Shown: positions 1 through 5,869 of the stretch, one piece after another
How positions within the stretch are numbered: position 1 is the stretch's first letter
Layout: the number at the start of each line of letters is the position of its first letter
The notes under the pieces: model-generated
Told to the model about the DNA's origin: nothing
Databases searched by the model: none
What the model saw: the letters and a program-made list of their open reading frames with translations, nothing else
Program-made: the position numbers and the translations under genes
From: Desulfatirhabdium butyrativorans
GTDB lineage: Bacteria; Desulfobacterota; Desulfobacteria; Desulfobacterales; DYRK01
DNA: 7,235 bases
Reading direction: 5' to 3'
Assembly: GCA_020718785.1 (NCBI GenBank)
Contig: DYRK01000113.1
Location: 5,900 to 13,134 of the forward strand

Positions 1-249
1 CCGGTCTTTTTTTATCGGGAAAAAGGATGTTCTTACTGCAATCAGACCGGGTTTATGGGGAAAATAGCGATTCACGAGATGTTTGTGATAAGCAATGCCG
101 TAAGAAATGCAGCTCGGAATGACGCGTCTGCGGACATGAGGAAATTGGCTGAAAAGAGTTTTCAGACTATGCGCTACGACGGCGTGAAGAAAGTGCTTAG
201 AGGTCTTACTACTTTGAATGAAATCAACCGCGTGACGGTTGACGAATAG
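1..249 (+). CDS. GspE/PilB-family secretion ATPase, C-terminal end (partial)
   Basis: This is the last 82 residues of a hexameric ATPase that powers a type II secretion system or type IV pilus from the cytoplasmic face of the inner membrane. The frame is open from base 1, so the gene starts outside the window; the ATG at 55 is internal. Visible residues 9-17 read GCSYCNQTG, the second CxxC pair of the zinc-binding C-terminal domain, followed by GKIAIHE, matching the family's G(R/K)xxIxE strand. Near the end, MRYDGVKKVLRGLTTLNEI matches the family's closing helix, normally of the form MRxDGxxKVxxGxTTLEEV. The Walker A and B motifs lie upstream and are not visible. The ending looks slightly more like GspE than PilB, but the two cannot be separated from this fragment. 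It is followed by a weak terminator, so it is probably not co-transcribed with the next gene. Confidence 0.88.
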   Translation, partial: PVFFYREKGCSYCNQTGFMGKIAIHEMFVISNAVRNAARNDASADMRKLAEKSFQTMRYDGVKKVLRGLTTLNEINRVTVDE

Positions 250-260
250 CAGTATCGAAG

Positions 261-342
261 CCTGAGATAAAACTCAGACTTTTTAAAAGTGGAAATCTTT
301 GTTCGATATATATTTTTGTCCCGGAGGTACATCTGAGAATAG
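261..342 (+). repeat. Imperfect direct repeat, left copy
   Basis: This stretch shares ordered blocks with 480-548: AACTCAG, TTTAAAA, GGAAATC, TTGT(T/C)CGA, GTACAT and CTGA(G)AATA. The left copy carries about 15 extra bases after TTGTTCGA (a TATATATTTTTG stretch). The two copies flank a cluster of hairpins. They look like a duplication that diverged, rather than a short target-site duplication. Confidence 0.5.
262..285 (+). terminator. Weak intrinsic terminator candidate after the ATPase gene
   Basis: CTGAG (262-266) and CTCAG (273-277) form a 5-bp stem with a 6-base A-rich loop, followed after two bases by a run of five T. It lies 13 bases after the ATPase stop. The stem is short and only moderately stable, so termination may be partial. 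Part of it is shared with the direct-repeat copy at 480-548, where the T run is shorter. Confidence 0.35.
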
Positions 343-458
343 CCCGGCAGTTTACTGCCGGGAAAAATTCGCCCGCATTAACCTATAAGTCCCGTAGGGA
401 CGGCTGAGTTTCCCCGGCAATAAATTGCCGGGCTATTTTCAGAAGTCCCTGCGGGACT
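338..458. repeat. Nested REP-like palindrome cluster
   Basis: Four hairpins lie in 121 bases. H1 is CCCGGCAG/CTGCCGGG (343-350/355-362, loop TTTA). H2 is GTCCC/GGGAC (389-393/397-401, loop GTA). H3 is CCCGGCAA/TTGCCGGG (413-420/425-432, loop TAAA). H4 is AGTCCC/GGGACT (444-449/453-458, loop TGC). H1 and H3 are also joined by a long-range perfect 12-bp inverted repeat (338-349 with 426-437), and H2 and H4 share the same stem core, so the cluster alternates two palindrome types. This resembles mobile intergenic palindromes (REP/MITE-like). No transposase gene is in view. Confidence 0.7.
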
Positions 459-479
459 GACCGTACTTTTCAAACACCT

Positions 480-548
480 TCTGAATTTTTTCAAAAAACT
501 CAGTTTAAAATATCGGAAATCGTTGTCCGAGTACATATCTGAAATAAG
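480..548 (+). repeat. Imperfect direct repeat, right copy
   Basis: This is the counterpart of 261-342, with shared blocks in the same order (AACTCAG at 497-503, GGAAATC at 515-521, GTACAT at 531-536). It runs directly into the Shine-Dalgarno of the 467-aa gene, so it probably contains that gene's leader and possibly its promoter. A TAAAAT (506-511) resembles a -10 box, but no convincing -35 is correctly spaced from it. Confidence 0.5.
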
Positions 549-553
549 GAGGT
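546..553 (+). promoter_or_regulatory. Strong Shine-Dalgarno for the 467-aa gene
   Basis: AAGGAGGT is a full-length match to the anti-Shine-Dalgarno core, 8 bases before the ATG at 562. This fixes the start of the first gene of the four-gene unit. Its strength contrasts with the weak or absent sites of the toxin and WD40 genes downstream, which suggests that translation enters the unit here. Confidence 0.85.
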
Positions 554-561
554 AAGTCAAT

Positions 562-1965
562 ATGATAGAAGAACATTTGGGTTTGGGAAAATTTTTGTTT
601 GCCATCATTGAGCATGTTACAGGGCATAATGTCAACGAAGCTCTGCAACACGTAATCAACGATCTGAAAAAAGGAGGCAAACCTGTCAACCATGATTTGC
701 AGAAAGCTGTCAGACGTTCTTATCTCTCATCTCTTCAGAGCATTGTGACAGATTGCCATAATGAATTGATGGGGGAACCTCCCTGGGAGTTTACGGTAGG
801 CATCGGTGGAACTTCATATCCGGTTACGCTGACGAAAAAGCCTTTTAAGAATATTGCAGGGATTGTCGCTGTAAAATTGGGTATGAAACTTTCTCCGCGT
901 ATGGTAATTTCGCCTGTGTATTCAGAACACCGACTGGAACTCGAATGGTTGGATAGGGAAAGAAATCGTCTGTCAGTCGCTTTGGGGCAGGTGGGACAGG
1001 AGAATTTTTCCGATAAAATTTCCGAATTTATTGATGAGGCAGAAGTCATGCTGAATCCATGCGATGATGAGACGGTAAGGGAGAATATTCTGAATTTCAA
1101 ACAAAAACTGATAAACGAATCGTTGAAAGATAATCATGCGCCCGAGTGCTTTAAAGAAAAGGTTGATACAGAATTATTCGAGCGGATGCGGGATGATTTT
1201 TTCTGGGAAATTAAGCATAATCCCCTTGTTTTCAATATCTTTACGGCGGCGGAATTAACGAAAATCAGTCACAAATCGAATCAGCCTTCTCGGGGAAAGA
1301 TTACATTGGATATTGATACGATCAGCACACCGCATCTCATGGGAATTATTGAGGAATTGCAGGAACGAGGGAACGATATCACCCTGAAGATACGCAGAAT
1401 CGAGCAAGGCACAGTGACCTTAATATTGGAAGGTTCCGAAGAAGGGCTTGAACGGCTTGAATCACTGTTCAAATCAGGAGAATTGACAGAAATTCTGGGC
1501 GTTCCGGTTAAGGATGTGAGCATTGAAACAGTCCCCTCTTTTGAATCGAAACCGTCTGCTGATGCCGGAGAGGAAGGAATTATTGAAAAGGCAAAAACAT
1601 GGCTATCTTCCCTGCTGTGGATACCTGAAGGCGCAGGACTTCCTGCAACTGCTGCGGATATTTCCGACCAGGAAGAGATTTTTCAGACAGAGGAAGGTGA
1701 GATAAAAATCACCTGTGTCTGGGGCGGAGAAAGCGATGATGAACCGGCTTACATCTGGTTAAAGTGGAAGGCTGATGTCAAACCGGATACGGAGTTTGTG
1801 ATTCAGTTTATAACTCCTGATAATCCGCCGGAAATCCGCTATGAAATCCGTCCGGGAAAAATGATGCAGGGTGTCACGACTGTTGAAAGCGAAAAAATCG
1901 GGTTTGATCCGACAAAGATAAAGTGGGGGATAACTGTTATAAAGGATTCTGATAAAAAAAGCTGA
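562..1965 (+). CDS. Uncharacterised multidomain protein, effector-associated-like
   Basis: I cannot name a family for this 467-aa protein. Residues 1-70 are helical and contain a basic segment, NHDLQKAVRRSYLSSLQ (44-60). Residues 204-236 (LFERMRDDFFWEIK...NIF) are another helical block. Both styles recur, to my knowledge, at the N-termini of NACHT/STAND and TIR proteins. Residues 246-322 alternate strand-helix-strand-strand-helix-strand and include TVTLILEGSEEGLERLESLF, a ferredoxin-like pattern resembling the TRADD-N-type module described in bacterial conflict proteins. Residues 378-462 form a beta-rich tail (IKITCVWGG, YIWLKWKAD, IGFDPTKIKWGITV). There is no signal peptide or membrane segment, so it is probably cytoplasmic. 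No NTPase or nuclease motif was found, so it is more likely a sensor or adaptor than an enzyme. The stop overlaps the toxin start (TGATG). The coding assignment is firm; the functional reading is inference. Confidence 0.85.
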   Translation: MIEEHLGLGKFLFAIIEHVTGHNVNEALQHVINDLKKGGKPVNHDLQKAVRRSYLSSLQSIVTDCHNELMGEPPWEFTVGIGGTSYPVTLTKKPFKNIAGIVAVKLGMKLSPRMVISPVYSEHRLELEWLDRERNRLSVALGQVGQENFSDKISEFIDEAEVMLNPCDDETVRENILNFKQKLINESLKDNHAPECFKEKVDTELFERMRDDFFWEIKHNPLVFNIFTAAELTKISHKSNQPSRGKITLDIDTISTPHLMGIIEELQERGNDITLKIRRIEQGTVTLILEGSEEGLERLESLFKSGELTEILGVPVKDVSIETVPSFESKPSADAGEEGIIEKAKTWLSSLLWIPEGAGLPATAADISDQEEIFQTEEGEIKITCVWGGESDDEPAYIWLKWKADVKPDTEFVIQFITPDNPPEIRYEIRPGKMMQGVTTVESEKIGFDPTKIKWGITVIKDSDKKS

Positions 1966-2327
1966 TGGAGACAAGAAGTAAAGAACTCAGAGAATATCTC
2001 ACAACGGATGGAGAATCTCCTTTCGGAAATTGGCTTAAATCTCTGAAAGACAAAGCCGCAAGAGCAAAAATCCGTGTCCGGCTTGACCGTCTGAAACTCG
2101 GCAATTTGGGAGTTTGCAAATCTGTAGGCGAAGGCGTTACGGAACTCGTTATTGATTTCGGACCCGGGTACAGAGTTTATATCGGACAGGAGGGAGACAC
2201 GATTATCTTACTGCTCTGCGGCGGAACAAAAAAGAGGCAGGACAATGACATCCGGCAGGCTAAAGAATACTGGCAGGATTACCATAGGAGAAAACATGGA
2301 TACGCTTTCAAGACCTTATCAGGATGA
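1965..2327 (+). CDS. RelE/HigB-superfamily toxin (addiction module killer, TIGR02683-like)
   Basis: This 120-aa protein matches the 'addiction module killer protein' branch of RelE/ParE toxins, which typically act on mRNA at the ribosome. Family signatures in order are FGNWLKSLKDKAARAKI (20-36), RLDRLKLGNLG (39-49), a K-x-VGEGVTEL stretch (52-61), FGPGYRVY (65-72), a hydrophobic strand IILLLCGGTKKRQ (80-92) and DI..AKEYW (95-103). About 15 residues beyond the usual end (106-120) form a basic tail, partly dictated by the overlap with the antitoxin gene. The start codon overlaps the upstream stop as TGATG. The nearest AAGGA lies 18 bases upstream, so translation probably depends on termination of the 467-aa gene. 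The toxin-first order matches the family. Catalytic activity cannot be judged from sequence alone. Confidence 0.9.
   Translation: METRSKELREYLTTDGESPFGNWLKSLKDKAARAKIRVRLDRLKLGNLGVCKSVGEGVTELVIDFGPGYRVYIGQEGDTIILLLCGGTKKRQDNDIRQAKEYWQDYHRRKHGYAFKTLSG
2286..2290 (+). promoter_or_regulatory. Shine-Dalgarno deciding the antitoxin start
   Basis: AGGAG lies 5 bases before the ATG at 2296, inside the toxin gene. It selects this start over upstream in-frame starts such as 2152, which would add 48 residues that only shadow the toxin sequence. An own ribosome site lets the antitoxin be made independently of toxin termination. Confidence 0.75.
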
Positions 2328-2535
2328 ATTGTTAAAGTCGCTGACCGATCCCGAAGAAGCCGCAGCCTATCTGAATGCCGCTCTTGACGAAGGAGCGGAA
2401 GAGTTGTTTTTGCTTGCGCTTCGCAATGTAGGAGAAGCTCAGAGTCTGAAAAAAGAAGACAAGGAGATTTCTCTGTCAGATCTGCCGCAGATACTGAGCC
2501 GTACCGGATTGCGCTTTTCTTTGAAAACAGTCTGA
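2296..2535 (+). CDS. Antitoxin partner (TIGR02684-like) lacking most of its helix-turn-helix
   Basis: This 79-aa protein is the expected antidote partner of the preceding toxin. The N-terminal half, DPEEAAAYLNAALDEG (18-33) followed by LFLLALRNVGEAQ (37-49), closely follows the family pattern. Family members then carry a helix-turn-helix of about 20-30 residues that ends with NLYRxLS-type residues. Here, residues 50-57 (SLKKEDKE) lead straight into ISLSDLPQILSRTGLRFSL (58-76), which corresponds to the family's C-terminal segment after the helix-turn-helix. The protein is therefore shorter than the usual 95-100 residues by about the length of the DNA-binding core, with the frame intact. It may still neutralise the toxin but not repress the promoter. 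The gene overlaps the toxin by 32 bp. The stop is followed by two more in-frame stops. Confidence 0.82.
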   Translation: MDTLSRPYQDELLKSLTDPEEAAAYLNAALDEGAEELFLLALRNVGEAQSLKKEDKEISLSDLPQILSRTGLRFSLKTV

Positions 2536-2539
2536 TAAT

Positions 2540-2544
2540 GAGGT
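2540..2544 (+). promoter_or_regulatory. Possible weak ribosome site for the WD40 gene
   Basis: GAGGT matches the core of a Shine-Dalgarno but lies 12 bases from the only plausible start, TTG at 2557. No ATG or GTG is available in frame between the stop codon TGA (2539-2541) and the first WD40 motif. Initiation may therefore be inefficient, or rely on re-initiation after the antitoxin stop 21 bases upstream. Confidence 0.35.
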
Positions 2545-2556
2545 TTTATAACAAGT

Positions 2557-5500
2557 TTGAACTTCAGCCCTGACGGTAAAATTATTGCTTCAGGTAGTAC
2601 GGATAAAACTATCAAACTATGGGATACCAGCGGAAAAATGCTCAAAACATTCAAAGAACATGGTGGTGAGGTCATGGATGTAAACTTCAGCTCGGATGGG
2701 GAAAAAATTTTATCGGCGGCAATAGATGGGTTACGTATCTGGGATTTATTAGGAAATCAATTAGTTCAATTCGGAGGGACAACGCAAGTTACAGGTGAAT
2801 ATGCTGGTGCAGGTTTTAATATTGAACAGAATTATGAAACAATGGGTCTGACTGTTGCAAAGGTTTTTAAAAACTCGCCAGCTATGGAAGCAGGTATCAA
2901 AGAAGGAGATCAAATTTTAGCAATTAACGGTAAATCCATCATACAACCTGCTGGTAACTGGATGATAATCTCTGATGCCATAAATCTTATCAAAGGCGAG
3001 GAAGGAACTACGCTTACTTTGCAAATTTCTCGTCAAGGTAGCGAACCTTTTGATCTTCCCATAACGCGAAAAAAAATCAAACATTCTGCCATTGAGCCTA
3101 TCCCTTACCTTAGTGCGAAATTCAGTCCAAATGATCAGATCATTGTATCCGGTGGTCAGATCGTAAAACTATGGAATATAGACGGTAAAGAACTCAAAAA
3201 TTTAGAAGGGCATACAGGCATGATCAGGACTGTAAATTTCAGCCCGGACGGTCAGTTTATTGCTTCAGCTAGCGATGATAACACCATTAAATTATGGAGA
3301 TGTGATGGCACGGAAGTCAAGACTTTAAAGGGACATAAAGATTCGGTTTGGAATGTGAGCTTTAGCCCTGATGGTCTGACCATTGCGTCAGCGAGTTGGG
3401 ATGGTACGGTCAAACTCTGGAATATTGAAGGGAAGGAAATCAAAACTCTGGATAAGTCTTCTTATTTCCGCAACCTTACTAAATCAACTTTGGAACTTTC
3501 TCTTTACTCTATAAATTTCAGTCCTGACGGTAAGATAATTGCGTCGGCTGCCGAAGACGGAACAGTAAAACTCTGGAATACGAATGGCAGCTTTATCAAG
3601 TCGTTGCCCGATAAAGATCATCATATATCGTCATTTAATAGGTATTTTGACATGAGCTTTAGCCCAGACGGTGAAACGATAGCTGTTACAGAAGTTGATA
3701 ATACAGTGAAACTTTATAAAATTGAAGATGATACGCTCTTAGGAACACTTATCGGGCATGATGCTCCGGTTAACAGCGTAAAATTCAGTCCTGACGGACA
3801 TTTGATCGCTACTGCCAGCAATGATAATACTATCAAACTCTGGAATTCAAATGGGACTGTACGAGAGACATTCAGAGGACACAACAATATTGTTTGGAAT
3901 GCGAACTTTAGCCCGGACGGTGAGATTATTGTATCAGCCAGCAAAGATGGTATGATCAAACTTTGGAGTCTTGATGGCAGGGAGATCAAAAGTTTACAAG
4001 CCAACGATTTGATTCTTGACGTAGATTTTAGTCCGGATGGAAAGTCTCTGATTGCCGCCTGTAAAGATGGAACAGTTCTTCTATGGAATTTTGACTTAAA
4101 TATTTTAGTGGAGCATGGATGTGATTGGATTGATAATTATTTAAAAAATAATTCTAACATCAAAAAAAATGATAAACATCTTTGTGAAGGGGTTGATTTT
4201 TCTACTCTGACATTAATAGAACAAGGAAGAAATTTTGCAACATTTGGCGCTGTGGAAGAGGCAATTATTAAATTTCAACAGGCAATAAAAAAGGATCCAA
4301 CGCTAAAATTCAATCCGGAAATTCAGGCTCGAAATATAGCAGAAGCGGCAAAACTAGTTTTAGAGGGCAATAAATTAGCAAGAGAGAATAATATCAAAGA
4401 TGCTGTTGAAAAATTTGAACGAGCGTTGCAATTGGATATGAACCTGAATTTTAATCCCATGAAAAAAGCGCAATATTTGGCAGCAGTCTTTTTGGTTACT
4501 GAAGGTGAACGTCTCGCTAAGGCAGGAAATATTCAGGGCGCTGTTGCCAAGTTTAATCAAGCTCTTGAATGGAATAGTGATATTAATTTTGATCCTGACG
4601 AAAAAGCACGAAATATCGTTACTAAGGTTTTAGTAAAAAAGGCAGAAGAGTCAGAAAAACAAGAAGAAATAGAAAAAGCTATTTTACTTTATGAAGAAGC
4701 AAAAAATCTTAATTCTAATGAGTTTGAAAGAGCAGGAATTCTTTATGCTCTTGGATTATTATATTCGAGAATCAAACAATTAGATTTGGCCAAAGATTGT
4801 TTTATGGAGATACTCAAAAGTGGTTGGTACAGTAATGTTTATATAACTTGGCCAAACGCAAAGATAAAGTCTATTGATAGTGTTATCTATCAGTTAGGTT
4901 CAATTGCCCAATTGGAAGGAGAGCTAAAAACAGCTTTATCTTGGTACAAAAAAGTCAATAAAGGTTTATATCGCCTGGATGCACAGATGCAAACTGCCTT
5001 TATTTTAGCTGAACAAGGAGATTTAGAGAAAGCCCTTGAACATGTTCATCATGTAGCAATAGATAATGAGAAAGACAAACTTGCTCTGGCGAAGTTTGAA
5101 GCTGACCTGCTTGCTTGGCAGAAACGCCATGACGAGGCAATGGGAATTTATAATCGTTTGATTGAGGAAAATCCTGATAATACAGATTTGTTATTTAGCC
5201 GTGCCACGCTTGCAGACACAATGGGCAACTTTGAACAATATGAAAAAGACTTACGCCGAGTATTGGAAATCAATCCGAAGCATGTCAACGCCCTTAATTT
5301 TTTAGGATATACTCTCGCCGAGCGCACAGCCCGTTATCAGGAAGCATACGACTTGCTTAAACAAGCCAATGAGTTAGAACCTGAAAATCCGTTTGTTTTA
5401 GACAGTTTTGGTTGGGTACTGTATAAAATGGGCAAGCACTCAGAATCCGTTGAATATCTGCGTAAAGCATACGCCGATATAAATGCTTCAGAGTTTCCGG

Positions 5501-5649
5501 ACGCCGCCGCTGAAACTGCCGCCCACCTCGGCGAAGTCCTCTGGATCAGCGGAAACACAGACGAAGCAAAGGCAGTGTTTGAAAAAGCCTTGCAGGTTTT
5601 CCCTGAAAATGAGAAACTGAAAGAGACAATCAGGCGGTTTATGCCATAA
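2557..5649 (+). CDS. WD40 - PDZ - WD40 - TPR repeat protein, probably N-terminally truncated
   Basis: This 1030-aa scaffold protein has no signal peptide or catalytic motif. WD40-like repeats 1-2 span residues 1-70. A PDZ domain follows (about 80-172; core GLTVAKVFKNSPAMEAGIKEGD at 97-118, quoted as GLTVAKVF and AGIKEGD). WD40-like repeats 3-10 run to about 515, most with NFSPDG and IKLW signatures. A hinge (GCDWIDNYL, then HLC at 541-543) is typical of the region after propellers in WD40-STAND proteins. About 50-aa helical units begin near 550, 601, 648 and 694 (pattern G..LA..G.I..AV.KF..AL). Residues about 725-1030 are TPRs strongly resembling the proteobacterial PA4667-like family (LNFLGYTLAER, VLDSFGWVLYKMG, AAHLGEVLW). 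In-frame homology (GFITSLNFSPDG) extends before the TTG start to a TGA at 2539, so the true N-terminus seems lost. It probably assembles partners, perhaps for the upstream genes. The start is uncertain. Confidence 0.88.
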   Translation: MNFSPDGKIIASGSTDKTIKLWDTSGKMLKTFKEHGGEVMDVNFSSDGEKILSAAIDGLRIWDLLGNQLVQFGGTTQVTGEYAGAGFNIEQNYETMGLTVAKVFKNSPAMEAGIKEGDQILAINGKSIIQPAGNWMIISDAINLIKGEEGTTLTLQISRQGSEPFDLPITRKKIKHSAIEPIPYLSAKFSPNDQIIVSGGQIVKLWNIDGKELKNLEGHTGMIRTVNFSPDGQFIASASDDNTIKLWRCDGTEVKTLKGHKDSVWNVSFSPDGLTIASASWDGTVKLWNIEGKEIKTLDKSSYFRNLTKSTLELSLYSINFSPDGKIIASAAEDGTVKLWNTNGSFIKSLPDKDHHISSFNRYFDMSFSPDGETIAVTEVDNTVKLYKIEDDTLLGTLIGHDAPVNSVKFSPDGHLIATASNDNTIKLWNSNGTVRETFRGHNNIVWNANFSPDGEIIVSASKDGMIKLWSLDGREIKSLQANDLILDVDFSPDGKSLIAACKDGTVLLWNFDLNILVEHGCDWIDNYLKNNSNIKKNDKHLCEGVDFSTLTLIEQGRNFATFGAVEEAIIKFQQAIKKDPTLKFNPEIQARNIAEAAKLVLEGNKLARENNIKDAVEKFERALQLDMNLNFNPMKKAQYLAAVFLVTEGERLAKAGNIQGAVAKFNQALEWNSDINFDPDEKARNIVTKVLVKKAEESEKQEEIEKAILLYEEAKNLNSNEFERAGILYALGLLYSRIKQLDLAKDCFMEILKSGWYSNVYITWPNAKIKSIDSVIYQLGSIAQLEGELKTALSWYKKVNKGLYRLDAQMQTAFILAEQGDLEKALEHVHHVAIDNEKDKLALAKFEADLLAWQKRHDEAMGIYNRLIEENPDNTDLLFSRATLADTMGNFEQYEKDLRRVLEINPKHVNALNFLGYTLAERTARYQEAYDLLKQANELEPENPFVLDSFGWVLYKMGKHSESVEYLRKAYADINASEFPDAAAETAAHLGEVLWISGNTDEAKAVFEKALQVFPENEKLKETIRRFMP

Positions 5650-5698
5650 AAAATTTATTGTGGATGAACAGAGAAAAGCATGACAAAAGCCCCCCTAA

Positions 5699-5806
5699 GA
5701 ACTGAAAGTGTTGCGGGACGGAAAAGAATTGGTTTTTATGATTTCGCCCGGCAAAATCGGCGCTGTGCTTCAGAACCGTGTGAAAGCTGCCGCTGTCAGC
5801 CCGTAG
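5699..5806 (+). pseudogene. PDZ-protein C-terminal remnant
   Basis: After an in-frame TAA at 5696, the frame reads ELKVLRDGKELVFMISPGKI and then GAVLQNRVKAAAVSP before TAG. LxVLRDGKE followed by a hydrophobic strand and PG(K/R)(I/L)G is the typical last strand and exit of a PDZ domain. No start codon or upstream domain remains, so I read this as the decayed 3' end of a PDZ-protein gene. Its last 13 codons lie in the 46-bp repeat also found after the XRE antitoxin. The PDZ domain of the adjacent WD40 protein is not an obvious source, because that domain is followed by different residues. Confidence 0.6.
5757..5802 (+). repeat. 46-bp direct repeat flanking the toxin-antitoxin module, left copy
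   Basis: It matches 6569-6614 at 41 of 46 positions without gaps, including a perfect 19-base block, GCTTCAGAACCGTGTGAAA, and a perfect 11-base end, GCTGTCAGCCC. The two copies enclose the Gp49-like toxin and XRE antitoxin. Both copies are open in the frame that encodes LQNRVK(A/S)AAVSP followed by a stop. Confidence 0.9.
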
Positions 5807-5869
5807 GGTGGGCATAGCGCAGATCGGAGGGCTGAAAAGCAGGATTTCGATGCGCTCTCCCCACCCTGC
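5803..5869. repeat. Long imperfect inverted repeat, REP-like
   Basis: The arms 5803-5821 (GTAGGGTGGGCATAGCGCA) and 5851-5869 (TGCGCTCTCCCCACCCTGC) pair at 16 of 19 positions around a 29-base loop. Arms beginning GTAGGGTGGGC and pairing with a GCCCACC-type arm are a common style of dispersed intergenic palindrome in proteobacteria and cyanobacteria (general recollection). It abuts the left 46-bp repeat exactly, so it may have inserted at the end of the old gene. The remaining sequence to 5912 shows nothing else recognisable. Confidence 0.65.

Noticed and set aside
55..249. ATPase fragment as a complete 64-aa gene starting at ATG 55
   Set aside because: The frame is open to base 1 and the upstream codons encode the conserved zinc-binding GCSYC motif, so the ATG is internal.
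480..511. Sigma-70 promoter upstream of the 467-aa gene (CTGAAT ... TAAAAT)
   Set aside because: The -35 match is poor and the 19-base spacing is off; in this AT-rich stretch such matches arise by chance.
378..1100. Minus-strand open frames over the 467-aa gene and its leader
   Set aside because: They lack recognisable domains and ribosome sites and lie opposite a well-supported + strand gene.
2152..2295. Longer antitoxin starting at 2152
   Set aside because: The added 48 residues only shadow the toxin gene in another frame, and a proper ribosome site precedes ATG 2296.
3252..4004. Minus-strand open frames within the WD40 region
   Set aside because: Their regular serine/leucine-rich pattern is the reverse complement of repeated WD40 codons.
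2557..4120. DNA-level tandem repeat or CRISPR-like array
   Set aside because: The periodicity of about 120 bases comes from diverged protein-level WD40 repeats; there are no identical repeats with unique spacers.
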